In this document: positions 24,711 through 34,813 of the stretch, one piece after another | How positions within the stretch are numbered: the first letter of the stretch is position 1 | How the letters are laid out: the number at the start of each line of letters is the position of its first letter | Source of the DNA: an uncultured Pelagibacteraceae bacterium | GTDB lineage: Bacteria > Pseudomonadota > Alphaproteobacteria > Pelagibacterales > Pelagibacteraceae | Direction: 5' to 3' | Assembly (NCBI GenBank): GCA_902583635.1 | Contig: CACHWJ010000007.1 | Span: 1 to 38,841 of the forward strand | DNA: 38,841 nucleotides | Made by a program: the position numbers and the translations under genes | Notes under the pieces: model-generated | What the model saw: only the letters and a program-made list of their open reading frames with translations | What the model was told of the DNA's origin: nothing | Database searches by the model: none

Positions 24711-26821
24711 GACTGTATTAAATTGTTTTTAGAGATAAAATCTACAGCCTCATTATTATAGAATTTAAACCTATAAAATTTAGATTGATTTTCTATAAAT
24801 TTTAATTTTTCTAAAAGTTTAGATTTATTTTCACCCTCATACAATAAAGCACCTATTATTAAAGGCTGCCAGAGATATAAATTAATTTGTTCCTCAGGTC
24901 CATGATTGTGAAAATTTTCAAAAAAATTGACTTTTAATATAGTTTCTTTACTAAGAAGCGATAAATTTTTATAATCTTTAATCGCAAGATATTTTTTAGC
25001 TGTCTGGTAAATATAACAAATATTTTTTTCTAATTCGTTTTGATTATCAGTAAATATTTTCATTTTATTAAAATAATCATAAAATAAGTAATTATTATAT
25101 TGAATTTCAGATCTTTGAAAACTGTAGTCTATATTACTTTCCTCTAGGGGATCTGCTAAATTATACAATATAGCACTGTCATGACTTAAACTTGAGTTTA
25201 CATCATAAAACTCATAACATTTTTGATGCTGTGATTTGAATCCAACAATTATTTTTCTTTTGTCGTTGCTTTTTAAGTTGTCAATGGATACGAAAAATTC
25301 AGGAATTGATGAGTATTTATTTGTTAAATGATTATCAAATCTTTTTAATTCTAAATGTCCTCTGGGCTTATCATATAATAAATCTAAAAGAAAATGATCC
25401 TTATCTTTTTGCAAAGTAGTTGCATAAGAAAGTCTGTGATCTTGCAATAAGAAAGTTGTAGGATTTTTAAAATCACCAAATCTCCAGATTATTTGACTGA
25501 TTTGTTCTTTAGTTTGATTTTCTATTTTATTATAATGCTCAGAGCCAAGAAAACCGTTTAATGAATTAATGGTTATAATTAACGAAAAAAATAATAATCT
25601 TAATTTTTCATTTCTAAAAATCAAAAATATTAGAGTTACTACAAGCAAAGAATAAACTAGACTAGCTGGGTAAGCATATCTAGATAATCCTCCTATAAAA
25701 ATAAAATTAACTTTCCTTCCGGTTAAGCTAGAGAGTAATAAAAATATTATTATAAATAATATACAAATAAATAGTGTTATAATAAGTTTTTTAAAAGAAT
25801 AATTGTTTATGAAAATTCCTTTTTTATCTAATAAATAAAATAAAGAGGTTATAGTAAAGATATACAAACAAAATTTAGTACTTAAATCTAATACTGGTAA
25901 ATTACTTGCTGGGTTTTCAATATAATTATTGATACCTGAAAAAAAAGTAAACAGTGGACTTAAAATTAATTTAATTAAATTCTCTTTTGAAGATAAAAAT
26001 GTGGAGTACAGAAAATCAAATGGTTTGTTTAAAAAAGCACTGATATAATTTCCAATATCATAATCTGGATTAATATTAACTTTTCCAAAAAAATCATTTT
26101 CATAAAAACCTATCCATACTGCAAGAGCCAGAAAAATAACCAGGTATACTAGAGAATTGATAATGATTTTATTTAAAGAAATATCTTTGTTTGATTTAAA
26201 CAAAAGATAAGTAATTCCAAAAATTCTTACAGCTTCAGCAAAAAAGACGTATGGAAAACTTGAGAGATGTACAAATATAATCAGTAAGGCACTTAATAAA
26301 ACTAAACTTGCTTTTTTTATTTTAGATTGAATTTTTATGGCTTTGAAAGATGTATAGAGAGAAATTAAAAAAATTAATAAATAAAAAGTTTTCGGAAAAA
26401 AAGTTATTTTAGTATTTACAACATCATGTGCTCCATATGTTAAATAAAAAATTACAACTAAAAATAAGAATTTTTTATTTTCAAAAAAGAATTGTAAAAT
26501 TTTATAAAATGTAAAAGTTGAGAGTAAATGGATTATCAAAAATGTTAATGTATAAAGACTGTAATTATATTGAAACAAGTAATATATCGACGCCCAAACA
26601 TATCTCTCTAACCATCTCGGGCTCCAATTATGATCTTTAAAAAATTCTAAATATCCAACCTGCTCTATTTTAAAAATAACATCTTTGTCATCCCAAATAA
26701 ATAATTGAACCGAAAAATAATTAAAATATGTAACTATAAATAAGTAAACAATTACAAAAAGATAAATTAACTTATTTGAATTATTATATATAAAGCTTTT
26801 CAAATTGTTGAAGTTACTCAT
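24707..26821 (-). CDS. Large GT-C-like integral membrane protein 2
   Basis: A 704-residue membrane protein: one helix near 18-35, then an extracytoplasmic loop with FIWDDKDVIFK and WSPRWLERYVW, about ten further helices, and a soluble C-terminal domain of about 250 residues (from about 450). The double Asp in the first loop is a common GT-C feature, and the large C-terminal periplasmic domain fits PMT/ArnT-like enzymes. No specific family was recognised. It lies 46 bases after radical SAM C and overlaps membrane protein 1 by four bases. Likely a periplasmic glycosyltransferase decorating the polysaccharide; inference from topology and context. Confidence 0.58.
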   Translation of the reverse strand: MSNFNNLKSFIYNNSNKLIYLFVIVYLFIVTYFNYFSVQLFIWDDKDVIFKIEQVGYLEFFKDHNWSPRWLERYVWASIYYLFQYNYSLYTLTFLIIHLLSTFTFYKILQFFFENKKFLFLVVIFYLTYGAHDVVNTKITFFPKTFYLLIFLISLYTSFKAIKIQSKIKKASLVLLSALLIIFVHLSSFPYVFFAEAVRIFGITYLLFKSNKDISLNKIIINSLVYLVIFLALAVWIGFYENDFFGKVNINPDYDIGNYISAFLNKPFDFLYSTFLSSKENLIKLILSPLFTFFSGINNYIENPASNLPVLDLSTKFCLYIFTITSLFYLLDKKGIFINNYSFKKLIITLFICILFIIIFLLLSSLTGRKVNFIFIGGLSRYAYPASLVYSLLVVTLIFLIFRNEKLRLLFFSLIITINSLNGFLGSEHYNKIENQTKEQISQIIWRFGDFKNPTTFLLQDHRLSYATTLQKDKDHFLLDLLYDKPRGHLELKRFDNHLTNKYSSIPEFFVSIDNLKSNDKRKIIVGFKSQHQKCYEFYDVNSSLSHDSAILYNLADPLEESNIDYSFQRSEIQYNNYLFYDYFNKMKIFTDNQNELEKNICYIYQTAKKYLAIKDYKNLSLLSKETILKVNFFENFHNHGPEEQINLYLWQPLIIGALLYEGENKSKLLEKLKFIENQSKFYRFKFYNNEAVDFISKNNLIQS

Positions 26822-26867
26822 AAAATCAAATTTATCGATTTTTTGTAATTTTAAAAATAAATCTTTT

Positions 26868-27995
26868 TTACTTTTGAAAATTAAGGTCAGTTAACTTACC
26901 AGTATTTTCAAGTTCTTTATTAATTATAAAAAGTTTTCTATCGCACATACACTTATTTTTTACCATTAATTTAAAGTCTCTCTCAACAACATCTCTATCG
27001 TAGGAATAATAGAGGTCCCAAAAATTATTATCTTTCAAATTTCCAAGTGCTTGGGAATGAAAATCTGGTGATGAAGATTCTGAACAATGATATAAATATC
27101 CATCTAAACCAATTGCAGGATGAGCAAATCTTGCATAACACGGAATGGCTCTTAACTGGTTGATTTCATATTTTGTGTCTGGATCAACAATTGAAACAAA
27201 AGTATTTAATATTTTTTTTTTATCTATTAGTTCTTCAACTTTTTTAATTAAACTTTGTCTATCCTCAATAAATATATTTCCTTTTTGATTATAATCATAA
27301 TTTCTTGGTACTTGAGGAAAAGAAAACCTTAATGTATCAACTCCTAAATTACTGAGATCATCAATACTTTTTGATATTTCTGAAATGCTAGAATTATACG
27401 TTGTTAATAAATATGTTGTATTAACATCTACTTTTGAATTTTTTCTACTTTGTATACTTTCAATATTCTTATAAATTTTGCTAAGCACATCAACTTTAGT
27501 TGTTATGCCATGAGTTAAGTTATAACTCTCTTTTGCGCCCGCATCTACACTAATAGACACATAAGATTTGTCTCTGATATTTTTATCAGATACAATTTCT
27601 AAAAATTTTTTTGATATTTTTAATAACTTTGTATGCATTCCAGTTATAAAATTATGCTTAACTGAAGTTTCAAAAAGTTGGTCAAAATGTTCGTAATTTA
27701 ATGGATCTGTAGCATAACCAGCAAGGATCAACTTTTCTATTCTCCCATTTGGTCCGGATGCAACTTCTTTTATAATTTCCTTGTATCTCTCAACAGATAA
27801 TCTGTCTCCAGAATTTTTAGCACTCCCTCCATAACAGTAGGGGCAACTCATCCAGCATAAAGCTTTGCCTTTTTCTCTCCCAGGCTGAATTTCTATTTGA
27901 TAAGGAACACAAGTATAATTGAGAATTTTTTTTGCAAATTGATCGTACTTTATAAACTGGGCACTGTAAGTTGCTCTTTCTTTAACTGTACTCAT
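26868..27995 (-). CDS. Radical SAM / SPASM-like protein C
   Basis: A 375-residue radical SAM protein. The cluster motif is C47-x3-C51-x2-C54 (LCWMSCPYCYGG), SISVDAGAKESY is in the barrel, and VDTLRFSFPQVPRN is later. The C-terminal part (IPCYARFAHPAIG, LDGYLYHCSESSSPDF, KNKCMCD) supplies further cysteines, SPASM-like. It is a paralogue of 32540-33871, sharing the DAG, LRFS, YxCS and SPxF blocks, and both are unlike radical SAM A. It follows a GT2 gene by three bases and precedes membrane protein 2. Function unknown; role in sugar modification is inferred from company. Confidence 0.8.
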   Translation of the reverse strand: MSTVKERATYSAQFIKYDQFAKKILNYTCVPYQIEIQPGREKGKALCWMSCPYCYGGSAKNSGDRLSVERYKEIIKEVASGPNGRIEKLILAGYATDPLNYEHFDQLFETSVKHNFITGMHTKLLKISKKFLEIVSDKNIRDKSYVSISVDAGAKESYNLTHGITTKVDVLSKIYKNIESIQSRKNSKVDVNTTYLLTTYNSSISEISKSIDDLSNLGVDTLRFSFPQVPRNYDYNQKGNIFIEDRQSLIKKVEELIDKKKILNTFVSIVDPDTKYEINQLRAIPCYARFAHPAIGLDGYLYHCSESSSPDFHSQALGNLKDNNFWDLYYSYDRDVVERDFKLMVKNKCMCDRKLFIINKELENTGKLTDLNFQK

Positions 27996-27998
27996 TAT

Positions 27999-28898
27999 CT
28001 AATATTTATTTTTAACTATAAAATGTTTTTTTTTAATATTTAAATAAGCTAACCTTTTATTAGAAAATATAAATAATAAAATAAAAATAAGTGAAATTAG
28101 AGAAGATAATATTGATAAATATATTAAATTGAAAATGAATATAATCGTTAAAATCAAAAAAAATAAAAATAAATTTAAAAAAATTTTAGATATAGAGATC
28201 TTGGAGTAATATAAAATTGTGTCTATAGCTAACAAAGTACTTGTTAAAAAATTAAATTTTGTTTTACCTATTTTTCTATTGTTACCTATATAAAACACAC
28301 TTTCATATTTTTTTATAAAATTGTTCATACGAATTCTTATAAAAACAAATGTAGGTAAATTATAAAAAAATTTTTTGTTAATATCTTTTGTAATTAGTCT
28401 AAAGTCAGCATGATTTGCAATGATTGGAATTTTAATCAAATTCATAAATTTATAATAAAATTTAGAAAAAAAATTTTTAATAAATTTATCATGCCTTTTT
28501 TTATAAATTCCTAAAACTGGTTTATTTGTTAGATTGTGTTTTTCAATTAACTGAATAATCTTATTTGGATCTTCATGCATATCAGCCGACACAGTAATGA
28601 TTAAATCCTTTTCTGCATGGAACATTCCTGCTAGATAAGAAGATGTATATCCAAAGTTTTTTTTTAAATTAATTATCTTTAAAGGGAATTTTTTTCTCTC
28701 TTCTAATATTACTGATAATGTATTATCTGTAGACCCATTATTTACTATTAAGATATTAAAAGATGTAATTTTTTTTTCTTCTTTTAATTTTTTTAAAATT
28801 TTATAATACTTCTTGATAGTAATACTTATGATCCCTTCCTCATTATGACAAGGAATAACTAAAGATACGCTTTTAGTCTTTCTACTTTTTTTTTTCAT
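27999..28898 (-). CDS. GT2 glycosyltransferase with C-terminal membrane helices (GtrB-like)
   Basis: A 299-residue GT2 enzyme. SLVIPCHNEEGI, ILIVNNGSTDNT, KKNFGYTSSYLAG and the DxD-like SADMHEDP define the GT-A domain. Residues about 235-280 form two hydrophobic helices, as in GtrB/ArnC-type polyprenyl-phosphate sugar transferases. It probably builds a lipid-linked sugar for the GT-C proteins nearby. It overlaps the nucleotidyltransferase gene upstream by 17 bases, which suggests that enzyme supplies its nucleotide-sugar donor, and precedes radical SAM C by three bases. The DxD is SAD rather than DAD. Confidence 0.83.
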   Translation of the reverse strand: MKKKSRKTKSVSLVIPCHNEEGIISITIKKYYKILKKLKEEKKITSFNILIVNNGSTDNTLSVILEERKKFPLKIINLKKNFGYTSSYLAGMFHAEKDLIITVSADMHEDPNKIIQLIEKHNLTNKPVLGIYKKRHDKFIKNFFSKFYYKFMNLIKIPIIANHADFRLITKDINKKFFYNLPTFVFIRIRMNNFIKKYESVFYIGNNRKIGKTKFNFLTSTLLAIDTILYYSKISISKIFLNLFLFFLILTIIFIFNLIYLSILSSLISLIFILLFIFSNKRLAYLNIKKKHFIVKNKY

Positions 28899-29622
28899 TT
28901 AGAATTATTAAGTCTTTATTATAATTTATTTGAAAATAAGAGTTATCATCATAAATAAAGTATAATTTGTTTTTTTTAGCAGCCAAATTAAATAAACCTA
29001 TTTCAAAATTATCCTTAATTTTTGATAAATTTTGTAATAGAAAATTTTTATCAATAGAACAAACACCTGAATAAAAATATTGCAAATTATTATTAAGATC
29101 TACAAATTTTTTAAATTGTTGATTTTTATAATTAAAGGATATTTTATTATTTTTCCGAATTACAAACCCATAGTCTAATCTTAGTTTTGTGCAAATTAAA
29201 TTGATAAAAAACTTTTTTTGTAACTTAGAATTGATTAATTTTTTTAGATTAAATTTATAGAATGAGTCACCATTTAAAATTATAATATTTCTTATATCAT
29301 CGTTTATAAACTTTATACTCTTTTTAATTCTATTGGTGATGTTTGTGTTAACGCCTGCATCAAAATATTTTAAATTTTTATTTTTAAAACTATTTTTCAA
29401 AAATTTTTTTATACTATTTCCTTTAAAACCAAGAGGTATTACTACATCCTGAATTTTATGTTTTTCTAAATGTTTAATAATATGAAAAATTAATGGCTTA
29501 TTTTTATATTTTAAAAGAGTTTTATTTGTTTTTGATCCCAAACTACCTAATCTTGTCCCTTTTCCTCCACAAAGAATTATAGCAGCAGTTTTATGTTGGT
29601 TTTTAAGCATAAAATATTTCAC
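28882..29622 (-). CDS. Sugar-phosphate nucleotidyltransferase
   Basis: A 246-residue protein of the NTP_transferase family. The nucleotide-binding signature is LCGGKGTRL (17-25), followed by NKTLLKYKNKPLIFHII and the metal-site block ILNGDSFYKF. It makes an NDP-sugar from NTP and sugar 1-phosphate. Sugar and base are unknown; the sequence is like the HddC/RfbF-type enzymes. It overlaps the oxidoreductase gene upstream by 20 bases and the GT2 gene downstream by 17, so the three are tightly linked. The start is uncertain between Met1 and Met5; the later start would shorten the overlap. Confidence 0.83.
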   Translation of the reverse strand: MKYFMLKNQHKTAAIILCGGKGTRLGSLGSKTNKTLLKYKNKPLIFHIIKHLEKHKIQDVVIPLGFKGNSIKKFLKNSFKNKNLKYFDAGVNTNITNRIKKSIKFINDDIRNIIILNGDSFYKFNLKKLINSKLQKKFFINLICTKLRLDYGFVIRKNNKISFNYKNQQFKKFVDLNNNLQYFYSGVCSIDKNFLLQNLSKIKDNFEIGLFNLAAKKNKLYFIYDDNSYFQINYNKDLIILNEKKK

Positions 29623-30502
29623 AACAATTTTTAAAGTTTTTTATGATTTTTTGCTTTTCAAGCTTTTTGTTATAAACTCTACTTTTTTTTAAAATTTCTT
29701 TGACACTCTCAGTTAGTGGATTTTTTATATCAATTTTTTTATTTAATTTATTGGAAAATAAATAAGTAAATACTTTATTTTTTTTTTCAATCATTTTTCT
29801 CTCTACCAAATATCCATCTAAACCAAACTTTAAAAGTTTTTTTTTACAATTTTGTTTTAATTCAATAGAGCAAAAACAGTTATCAACATAAAATTTAATT
29901 TTACAATTATTCTTATTTATTTTTTTTTTTATAGAATGAATACTTTTATATTTTATTAGGTTATCTAAAATACTAAATAAGTGTGGCACTAAATCATCAA
30001 TGATTTGGTCATACACGTGGTGTCCAGTCGTGTGATAAAAAAAATCAAATTTTTTGAGAGAAAATTTCTTGTTTTTAAACAGCTTAAGATATTTTTTTGC
30101 ATAATACTCATTTATTAAATTATAATAAATTTTATTATTATAATTAAAAAGATCATTTAATTTTTTTAAATTTCTTTTTTTACTTACTTTTCTATTTAAG
30201 CTAATAATAGGCTTTTCAATAATGACATCTCTATTATTATCTAGAGTTTTTTTTATGTGATTATAATGAAATATGCTGAGGGAACATATTAGAACGGTAT
30301 CAAATTTATCTTTAAAAAACCTTTTGAAAGTTCTGGCTGCTTTTACTTTTAAATTATATTTTTTATTGAGATCTTGAGCTTTTTTTAACGAAGTTTTGTA
30401 AGTAGAATTTTTTAAAATAATAGGATTAATCTTTAGGTTTACAAAATCTCTTAAATAAAACTCACCTAACCTGCCAAGCCCTATAATTCCTAAATTTTTC
30501 AT
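29603..30502 (-). CDS. Gfo/Idh/MocA-like oxidoreductase (short form)
   Basis: A 299-residue NAD(P)-binding protein. The Rossmann motif is LGIIGLGRLGEFYL, and the lysine motif VIIEKPII is near 91-98. The C-terminal domain contains a divergent DDLVPHLFSIL in the usual His-bearing region. It is shorter and more lysine-rich than typical members (330-380). Among the window's genes it is most like the product of 33882-34784. An A11 tract lies in it (29930-29940 as T on the plus strand). It is the first gene of a minus-strand run, divergent from a GT-C-like gene. Probably a sugar oxidoreductase; substrate unknown. Confidence 0.75.
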   Translation of the reverse strand: MKNLGIIGLGRLGEFYLRDFVNLKINPIILKNSTYKTSLKKAQDLNKKYNLKVKAARTFKRFFKDKFDTVLICSLSIFHYNHIKKTLDNNRDVIIEKPIISLNRKVSKKRNLKKLNDLFNYNNKIYYNLINEYYAKKYLKLFKNKKFSLKKFDFFYHTTGHHVYDQIIDDLVPHLFSILDNLIKYKSIHSIKKKINKNNCKIKFYVDNCFCSIELKQNCKKKLLKFGLDGYLVERKMIEKKNKVFTYLFSNKLNKKIDIKNPLTESVKEILKKSRVYNKKLEKQKIIKNFKNCCEIFYA

Positions 30503-30553
30503 AACGTTTCAAAATATACTTTTAATAAAGATAATAAAGACTAATATATCTTT
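30503..30553. promoter_or_regulatory. Divergent promoter region at the centre of the mirror-image block
   Basis: These 51 bases separate the divergent oxidoreductase and GT-C-like genes. TATACT at 30515-30520 is a possible plus-strand -10, and the overlapping TATATT on the minus strand could serve the other gene; neither has a convincing -35. Assignment is mainly from orientation. Confidence 0.3.
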
Positions 30554-32533
30554 GTGACTGAAAGCTTTATTATAAATAATAATAAAAAATTTTGGATTTT
30601 ATCTACAATCTTAACAATTTTACTTATATTACCAGTAGTATTTTTTGGCATAAAAGATCAAGAGGCATATCAATTGCATTATTTTTCTTTAGGATTTCAC
30701 TTAAGCAGTATAAAAAATTTTTTTATTGATTATGTTGATTTTTATGGACCAGGGACTTATTTACCTACTTTAGGTGAGGACAAGCTAAGTGTATCAAATA
30801 TTTTCTTTTTAAATACAAAACTTTATTTTTTCATAAAGTTTTTCTTTTATATAACCTTTCAGGTTTTTTTTTTAAAAAAAATATTTGATTTTTATAAAAT
30901 AGATAACAAAATATTTGTACTTTACTTTATATTTTCAATAAGTAATTTTAATTATGTTTATAGTGATGATTGGCACACTTTATTTTCTTACTCGTTAATT
31001 TTCCCAATATTCTACTATTTATTATTGTTCTATAAATTTAGAAAAAAAATAGATTTTTTCTTTTTGATTTTTTTTTCATCTTATCAATTTGCTAATGGTC
31101 ATTTTGGCAATATAGGGTTACATTATACTCTTTTTTTGATTTTTGTTCTTTTACAAAGAGACTTTTTCTTCATTAAAAAAAAATACTTTTATCTTGGCTT
31201 AATTATATTCATAATAATTTGCTTTAATAGATCATATAACATTATATTTCGATTTTTAGAATTTCCAGAAGGACTTGAGACAGTCACCCAATCGGGATAT
31301 TCAATTACTGATATTTTTTTTACACAAATTAATTCTATATTTAATTTTAATCTTATGAACCGATCTCCATTCTATGGAATTATTAATTATGTTGTTCTTA
31401 TTTATTCTTTTAAAATTCTAATTAACAGAAAATCTCATGAAATTCTTTACTTAAATATTTATTATATTTTTTTATTTACAATATGTTTTTTACCAATTTT
31501 AGAAAATTTTTTCTATATATCAGCTAGCTGGCAATCTAGAGATATAATGAATTTAGTTTCAATTATTTTGATTGGTTTAATATTTAAAGACATAAATAAT
31601 CCAAAACTTAAATTTTATACACATATAATTACACTTTTTTTTATATTAATAATTTTTATAAAAAATAATCTGACTTATGTTGATTTTAAAAAATTTAATT
31701 TTATTTCAAAAAAAGTTGAAGACCCAGTTTTAATCAAATCTTTTGAAAACATTAGCAAAACAATAGACAATAAAAGTATATATAAAGTTTATTTATCTCC
31801 CGAGTTTGACAATAATATTAGAGGAGGTTTTAAAAGATATGGAATTTATGCAGTTACGGATTTAATTAAATACCGTCTTTTTCCTTTAAATGGTTGGTTT
31901 AAATATTCTAGCAAAGATAATATCTGGCCATCTAAAAGTCAAATGCATGGGTTTATAAGTTCAGACTATAAATCATTTAATGATGACAATTTTTTAAATT
32001 TTTTTTTAGTAAATAAAATAATTTATTTCAAGAGTGAGGCTGATAAAGTTACTATTAATCGTGAAATAATTGATGAAATATATTTAAATCATATTAATAG
32101 AACTATTATAATTGCCAAAAGATTACACACACCATTAGAATTTTTTAATACCAAAATAACATGTAAAAAAAATTCTGTAACTTGTATTTTAAATAAAAAC
32201 TATTTTGAAAAAAATCCTAATATAATATTCAATAGAATTGGTTTAAATAAAATTGAAATCTTAAACAAAAATAATCAAAAAACTAATTTTATATTTCCTT
32301 TTACTGACGCTGATAATTGGAAAGTTTACAAAAATAATAATTTGATTGATAAAGATTTTAAAAAAGTATTTAAATTTAAATTTTTAGAATTGAGTCCAAA
32401 TACAAAGTATCATTTGGAATATGTAAATTTGGTTAATTTTTACAGTAATATTGTGACAATGTTTGGTCAATTAATTCTGTTTTTATTTGTTATTTTTTTA
32501 TATTTATATAACAATGAAAAAAATCTTAATTAA
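30554..32533 (+). CDS. Large GT-C-like integral membrane protein 3
   Basis: A 659-residue membrane protein starting at GTG (30554). A first helix (about 12-32) is followed by a loop with GIKDQEAYQLHYFSLGF, an acidic first extracytoplasmic loop like those of GT-C enzymes. About nine or ten more helices follow, then a hydrophilic domain (about 385-620) and one last helix near the C-terminus (about 632-652). No named family was recognised. It heads the plus-strand run GT-C, radical SAM, oxidoreductase, GT2, which mirrors the minus-strand run to the left. Likely a periplasmic glycosyltransferase; inference from topology and context only. Confidence 0.58.
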   Translation: MTESFIINNNKKFWILSTILTILLILPVVFFGIKDQEAYQLHYFSLGFHLSSIKNFFIDYVDFYGPGTYLPTLGEDKLSVSNIFFLNTKLYFFIKFFFYITFQVFFLKKIFDFYKIDNKIFVLYFIFSISNFNYVYSDDWHTLFSYSLIFPIFYYLLLFYKFRKKIDFFFLIFFSSYQFANGHFGNIGLHYTLFLIFVLLQRDFFFIKKKYFYLGLIIFIIICFNRSYNIIFRFLEFPEGLETVTQSGYSITDIFFTQINSIFNFNLMNRSPFYGIINYVVLIYSFKILINRKSHEILYLNIYYIFLFTICFLPILENFFYISASWQSRDIMNLVSIILIGLIFKDINNPKLKFYTHIITLFFILIIFIKNNLTYVDFKKFNFISKKVEDPVLIKSFENISKTIDNKSIYKVYLSPEFDNNIRGGFKRYGIYAVTDLIKYRLFPLNGWFKYSSKDNIWPSKSQMHGFISSDYKSFNDDNFLNFFLVNKIIYFKSEADKVTINREIIDEIYLNHINRTIIIAKRLHTPLEFFNTKITCKKNSVTCILNKNYFEKNPNIIFNRIGLNKIEILNKNNQKTNFIFPFTDADNWKVYKNNNLIDKDFKKVFKFKFLELSPNTKYHLEYVNLVNFYSNIVTMFGQLILFLFVIFLYLYNNEKNLN

Positions 32534-32539
32534 ATAACA

Positions 32540-33871
32540 ATGAGACTTGATAATTACAATTACATGAAAAATCTAACTGATTGGGTAGATGAAAAAGATA
32601 TATTTAATAAAGATTTCGTTTGGCCAAGACAAATGGAAATTCATTTACCGTCTAATAAAGAAATAGCTTGTGATTTTCACTGTTTTTATTGTCAAGGTAG
32701 CAAGTTGGATATGGCGCTTGGCATGGATGAGAAAAAGGCACTAAAATTGATGGAAGAAATAGGCCCTGGAACGTTTGAATATTATGTTTATGGAGGTGCT
32801 TATACTGAACCATTGCTTAATTCTTATTTTATGGATTTCATGAGATTAACTAAAAAATTAAAAGCTCATTTTGGAATTCATTCGAACGGATCTCAATTAA
32901 AAAAACTTCAAGAAAAAAATGGTTTCTGCACAGAACTAGTAAGTTTAATGGAGAGTAAATTTGATTATTATTCTTGCAGTCTTGATGCTGGTTCTCCTGA
33001 AAGTCACATGAAAACAAAAAATATTAAATACGATGCATGGACAGATATTATTGAAGGATTAAAAATTCTAGTTAACGAAAGAGAAAAACAAAAATCAAAA
33101 GGATCTATAAGAGTAGCTTACCTATTAAACAAATGGAATTCTAGTGTTGAAGAATTAACAAAATTTATAGATCTTATGAAAGAAATTAAAGTTGACTCTT
33201 TAAGATTTTCTATTCCATATGCGCAATATGGAAATGATGTTGCCAAAGTTCAAAATTACAAGCAAAAAGTTGAAAACAAGGAACACGAAAAATTCAAAAA
33301 ATTGCTACAACCCTATATGTCTAAAAGTAAAGATGAAAAACCATTTATTTTTTATTTCGCACCTGTAAATCAAGATATAGATAGGATGTTGGACGAAAAC
33401 TATAAACAATGTGCTTATACATATTATCAAACAACAATGGGATCTAGTGGACATATTTATAGATGTTCAAGCATTGCAACTCCTTCTTTTGATTATGGTA
33501 TTCTTGGAAAACAGCCTGAAACTGTATCAGAGTTAAAAGAAATGATAAAAGTATCTCAAGATAAAAATTTTCACTGTCATACTTGTATAAACTCGACCGC
33601 AAGATGTAATAGAATGGCATTAGAAATTAACACAGAATGGAATGCTTACAATAAAAAAAATAATTATACTGCTAAAACAGATGACACCCTTGCTGTAGGG
33701 CCAAAAAATAAAAGAGATGAAATTAAACATGTCTATAAAGATACTGAAAAAAGATGGAACAAAAAAATTTATGCTGAAGATAAATTAAAAATAAATCAAG
33801 ATAACATTGCAATAAAACCCAAATCTTTTGAAATTTACAAAAATATAAGTCAAAAAAAATCAAGTAAATAA
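32540..33871 (+). CDS. Radical SAM / SPASM-like protein D
   Basis: A 443-residue radical SAM protein with C44-x3-C48-x2-C51 (ACDFHCFYCQG), YYVYGGAYTEP where the family has a GGEP-like strand, SCSLDAGSPESH, and VDSLRFSIPYAQYG. The C-terminus has QCAYTYYQTTMG, SSGHIYRCSSIATPSF and CHTCINSTARC, giving additional cluster cysteines. It is a clear paralogue of radical SAM C (26868-27995), with a longer C-terminal tail. It looks less lysine-rich than its neighbours. It starts six bases after the membrane protein stop. Reaction unknown; likely a sugar-modifying step. Confidence 0.8.
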   Translation: MRLDNYNYMKNLTDWVDEKDIFNKDFVWPRQMEIHLPSNKEIACDFHCFYCQGSKLDMALGMDEKKALKLMEEIGPGTFEYYVYGGAYTEPLLNSYFMDFMRLTKKLKAHFGIHSNGSQLKKLQEKNGFCTELVSLMESKFDYYSCSLDAGSPESHMKTKNIKYDAWTDIIEGLKILVNEREKQKSKGSIRVAYLLNKWNSSVEELTKFIDLMKEIKVDSLRFSIPYAQYGNDVAKVQNYKQKVENKEHEKFKKLLQPYMSKSKDEKPFIFYFAPVNQDIDRMLDENYKQCAYTYYQTTMGSSGHIYRCSSIATPSFDYGILGKQPETVSELKEMIKVSQDKNFHCHTCINSTARCNRMALEINTEWNAYNKKNNYTAKTDDTLAVGPKNKRDEIKHVYKDTEKRWNKKIYAEDKLKINQDNIAIKPKSFEIYKNISQKKSSK

Positions 33872-33881
33872 TTATAATAAT

Positions 33882-34784
33882 TTGAAAAATAAAATTGCAC
33901 TAATTGGATTTGGATATTGGGGCAAAATTTATTACAAATATTTAAAAAATAATAATAAAATAATTGTTTTCACCAGATCAAAAATTAAAAATGTTACAAA
34001 TCTGCATAATTGCGAATTTACAAATAAAATTTCAAAAATTTTAAAAGATAAAGATATTAAAAAAGTATTCGTAATTACTCCAATCAATACTCATTTTCAA
34101 ATTTCTAAGAAATTTTTAAATGCAAATAAAAAAGTATTATGTGAAAAACCCCTGATTTTAAAACAAACTGAGTCAAATTTAATAGAAAAAAAATTTAATA
34201 ACCAAATTTTTGTCTCTTATCCTTACACATATTCTCGAATTCTAAAAAAAGTTAAAAATATTATCAGGAAACATAAACTTGGAATTCCTAAATTTATTTA
34301 TGTTAATTTTTCTCAAGCTGGTAGATTTAACAAAAATTCTGTTTACCAGTTGCTTGGGCCTCATGTATTATCAATTATCTCCAAATTTTTTAATTTAGAT
34401 AATTACTTAATAGTTAAAAAAAAAACAAATATGTTTTCATATAAAAATGAAACTGGAATTTATGAAATTTCAAAAAATAAAAAAGTATTTTCTGAAATCA
34501 TTATATCTACAAATTATCTATTTGATAAAAAAAAAGAAATTATACTTTTTTTTGAAGACGCAAACATAATTTGTGATTTAGCAAAAAACAAGAAAAATAT
34601 AATTTTAAAAAAATATTCAAGAAAAAAAATTAAAACATATGACTATGCAAATATAAAATATGAAAAAATATTTTCAGTTGAAGATAAAGATAACATTAAA
34701 TTAGTTATTAACAACTTTTTGAAAGATAAAATCATCTTTAAAAATAACATGAAACTTACAAAATTAATTAATAGTAAAATTTAA
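33882..34784 (+). CDS. Gfo/Idh/MocA-like oxidoreductase (short form), TTG start
   Basis: A 300-residue protein with IALIGFGYWGKIYYKYL (Rossmann motif, GxGxxG) and VLCEKPLIL carrying the family lysine. YQLLGPHVLSII aligns with the VPHLFS region of the 29603-30502 protein. The start is TTG at 33882, chosen because it precedes the Rossmann strand by the expected few residues and lies ten bases after the radical SAM stop. The C-terminal domain is shorter than in classical members. Probably a sugar dehydrogenase or ketoreductase working with the adjoining radical SAM enzyme. Confidence 0.76.
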   Translation: MKNKIALIGFGYWGKIYYKYLKNNNKIIVFTRSKIKNVTNLHNCEFTNKISKILKDKDIKKVFVITPINTHFQISKKFLNANKKVLCEKPLILKQTESNLIEKKFNNQIFVSYPYTYSRILKKVKNIIRKHKLGIPKFIYVNFSQAGRFNKNSVYQLLGPHVLSIISKFFNLDNYLIVKKKTNMFSYKNETGIYEISKNKKVFSEIIISTNYLFDKKKEIILFFEDANIICDLAKNKKNIILKKYSRKKIKTYDYANIKYEKIFSVEDKDNIKLVINNFLKDKIIFKNNMKLTKLINSKI

Positions 34785-34813
34785 AGTTTAATTAAAAATT
34801 TAAAAAAACTATT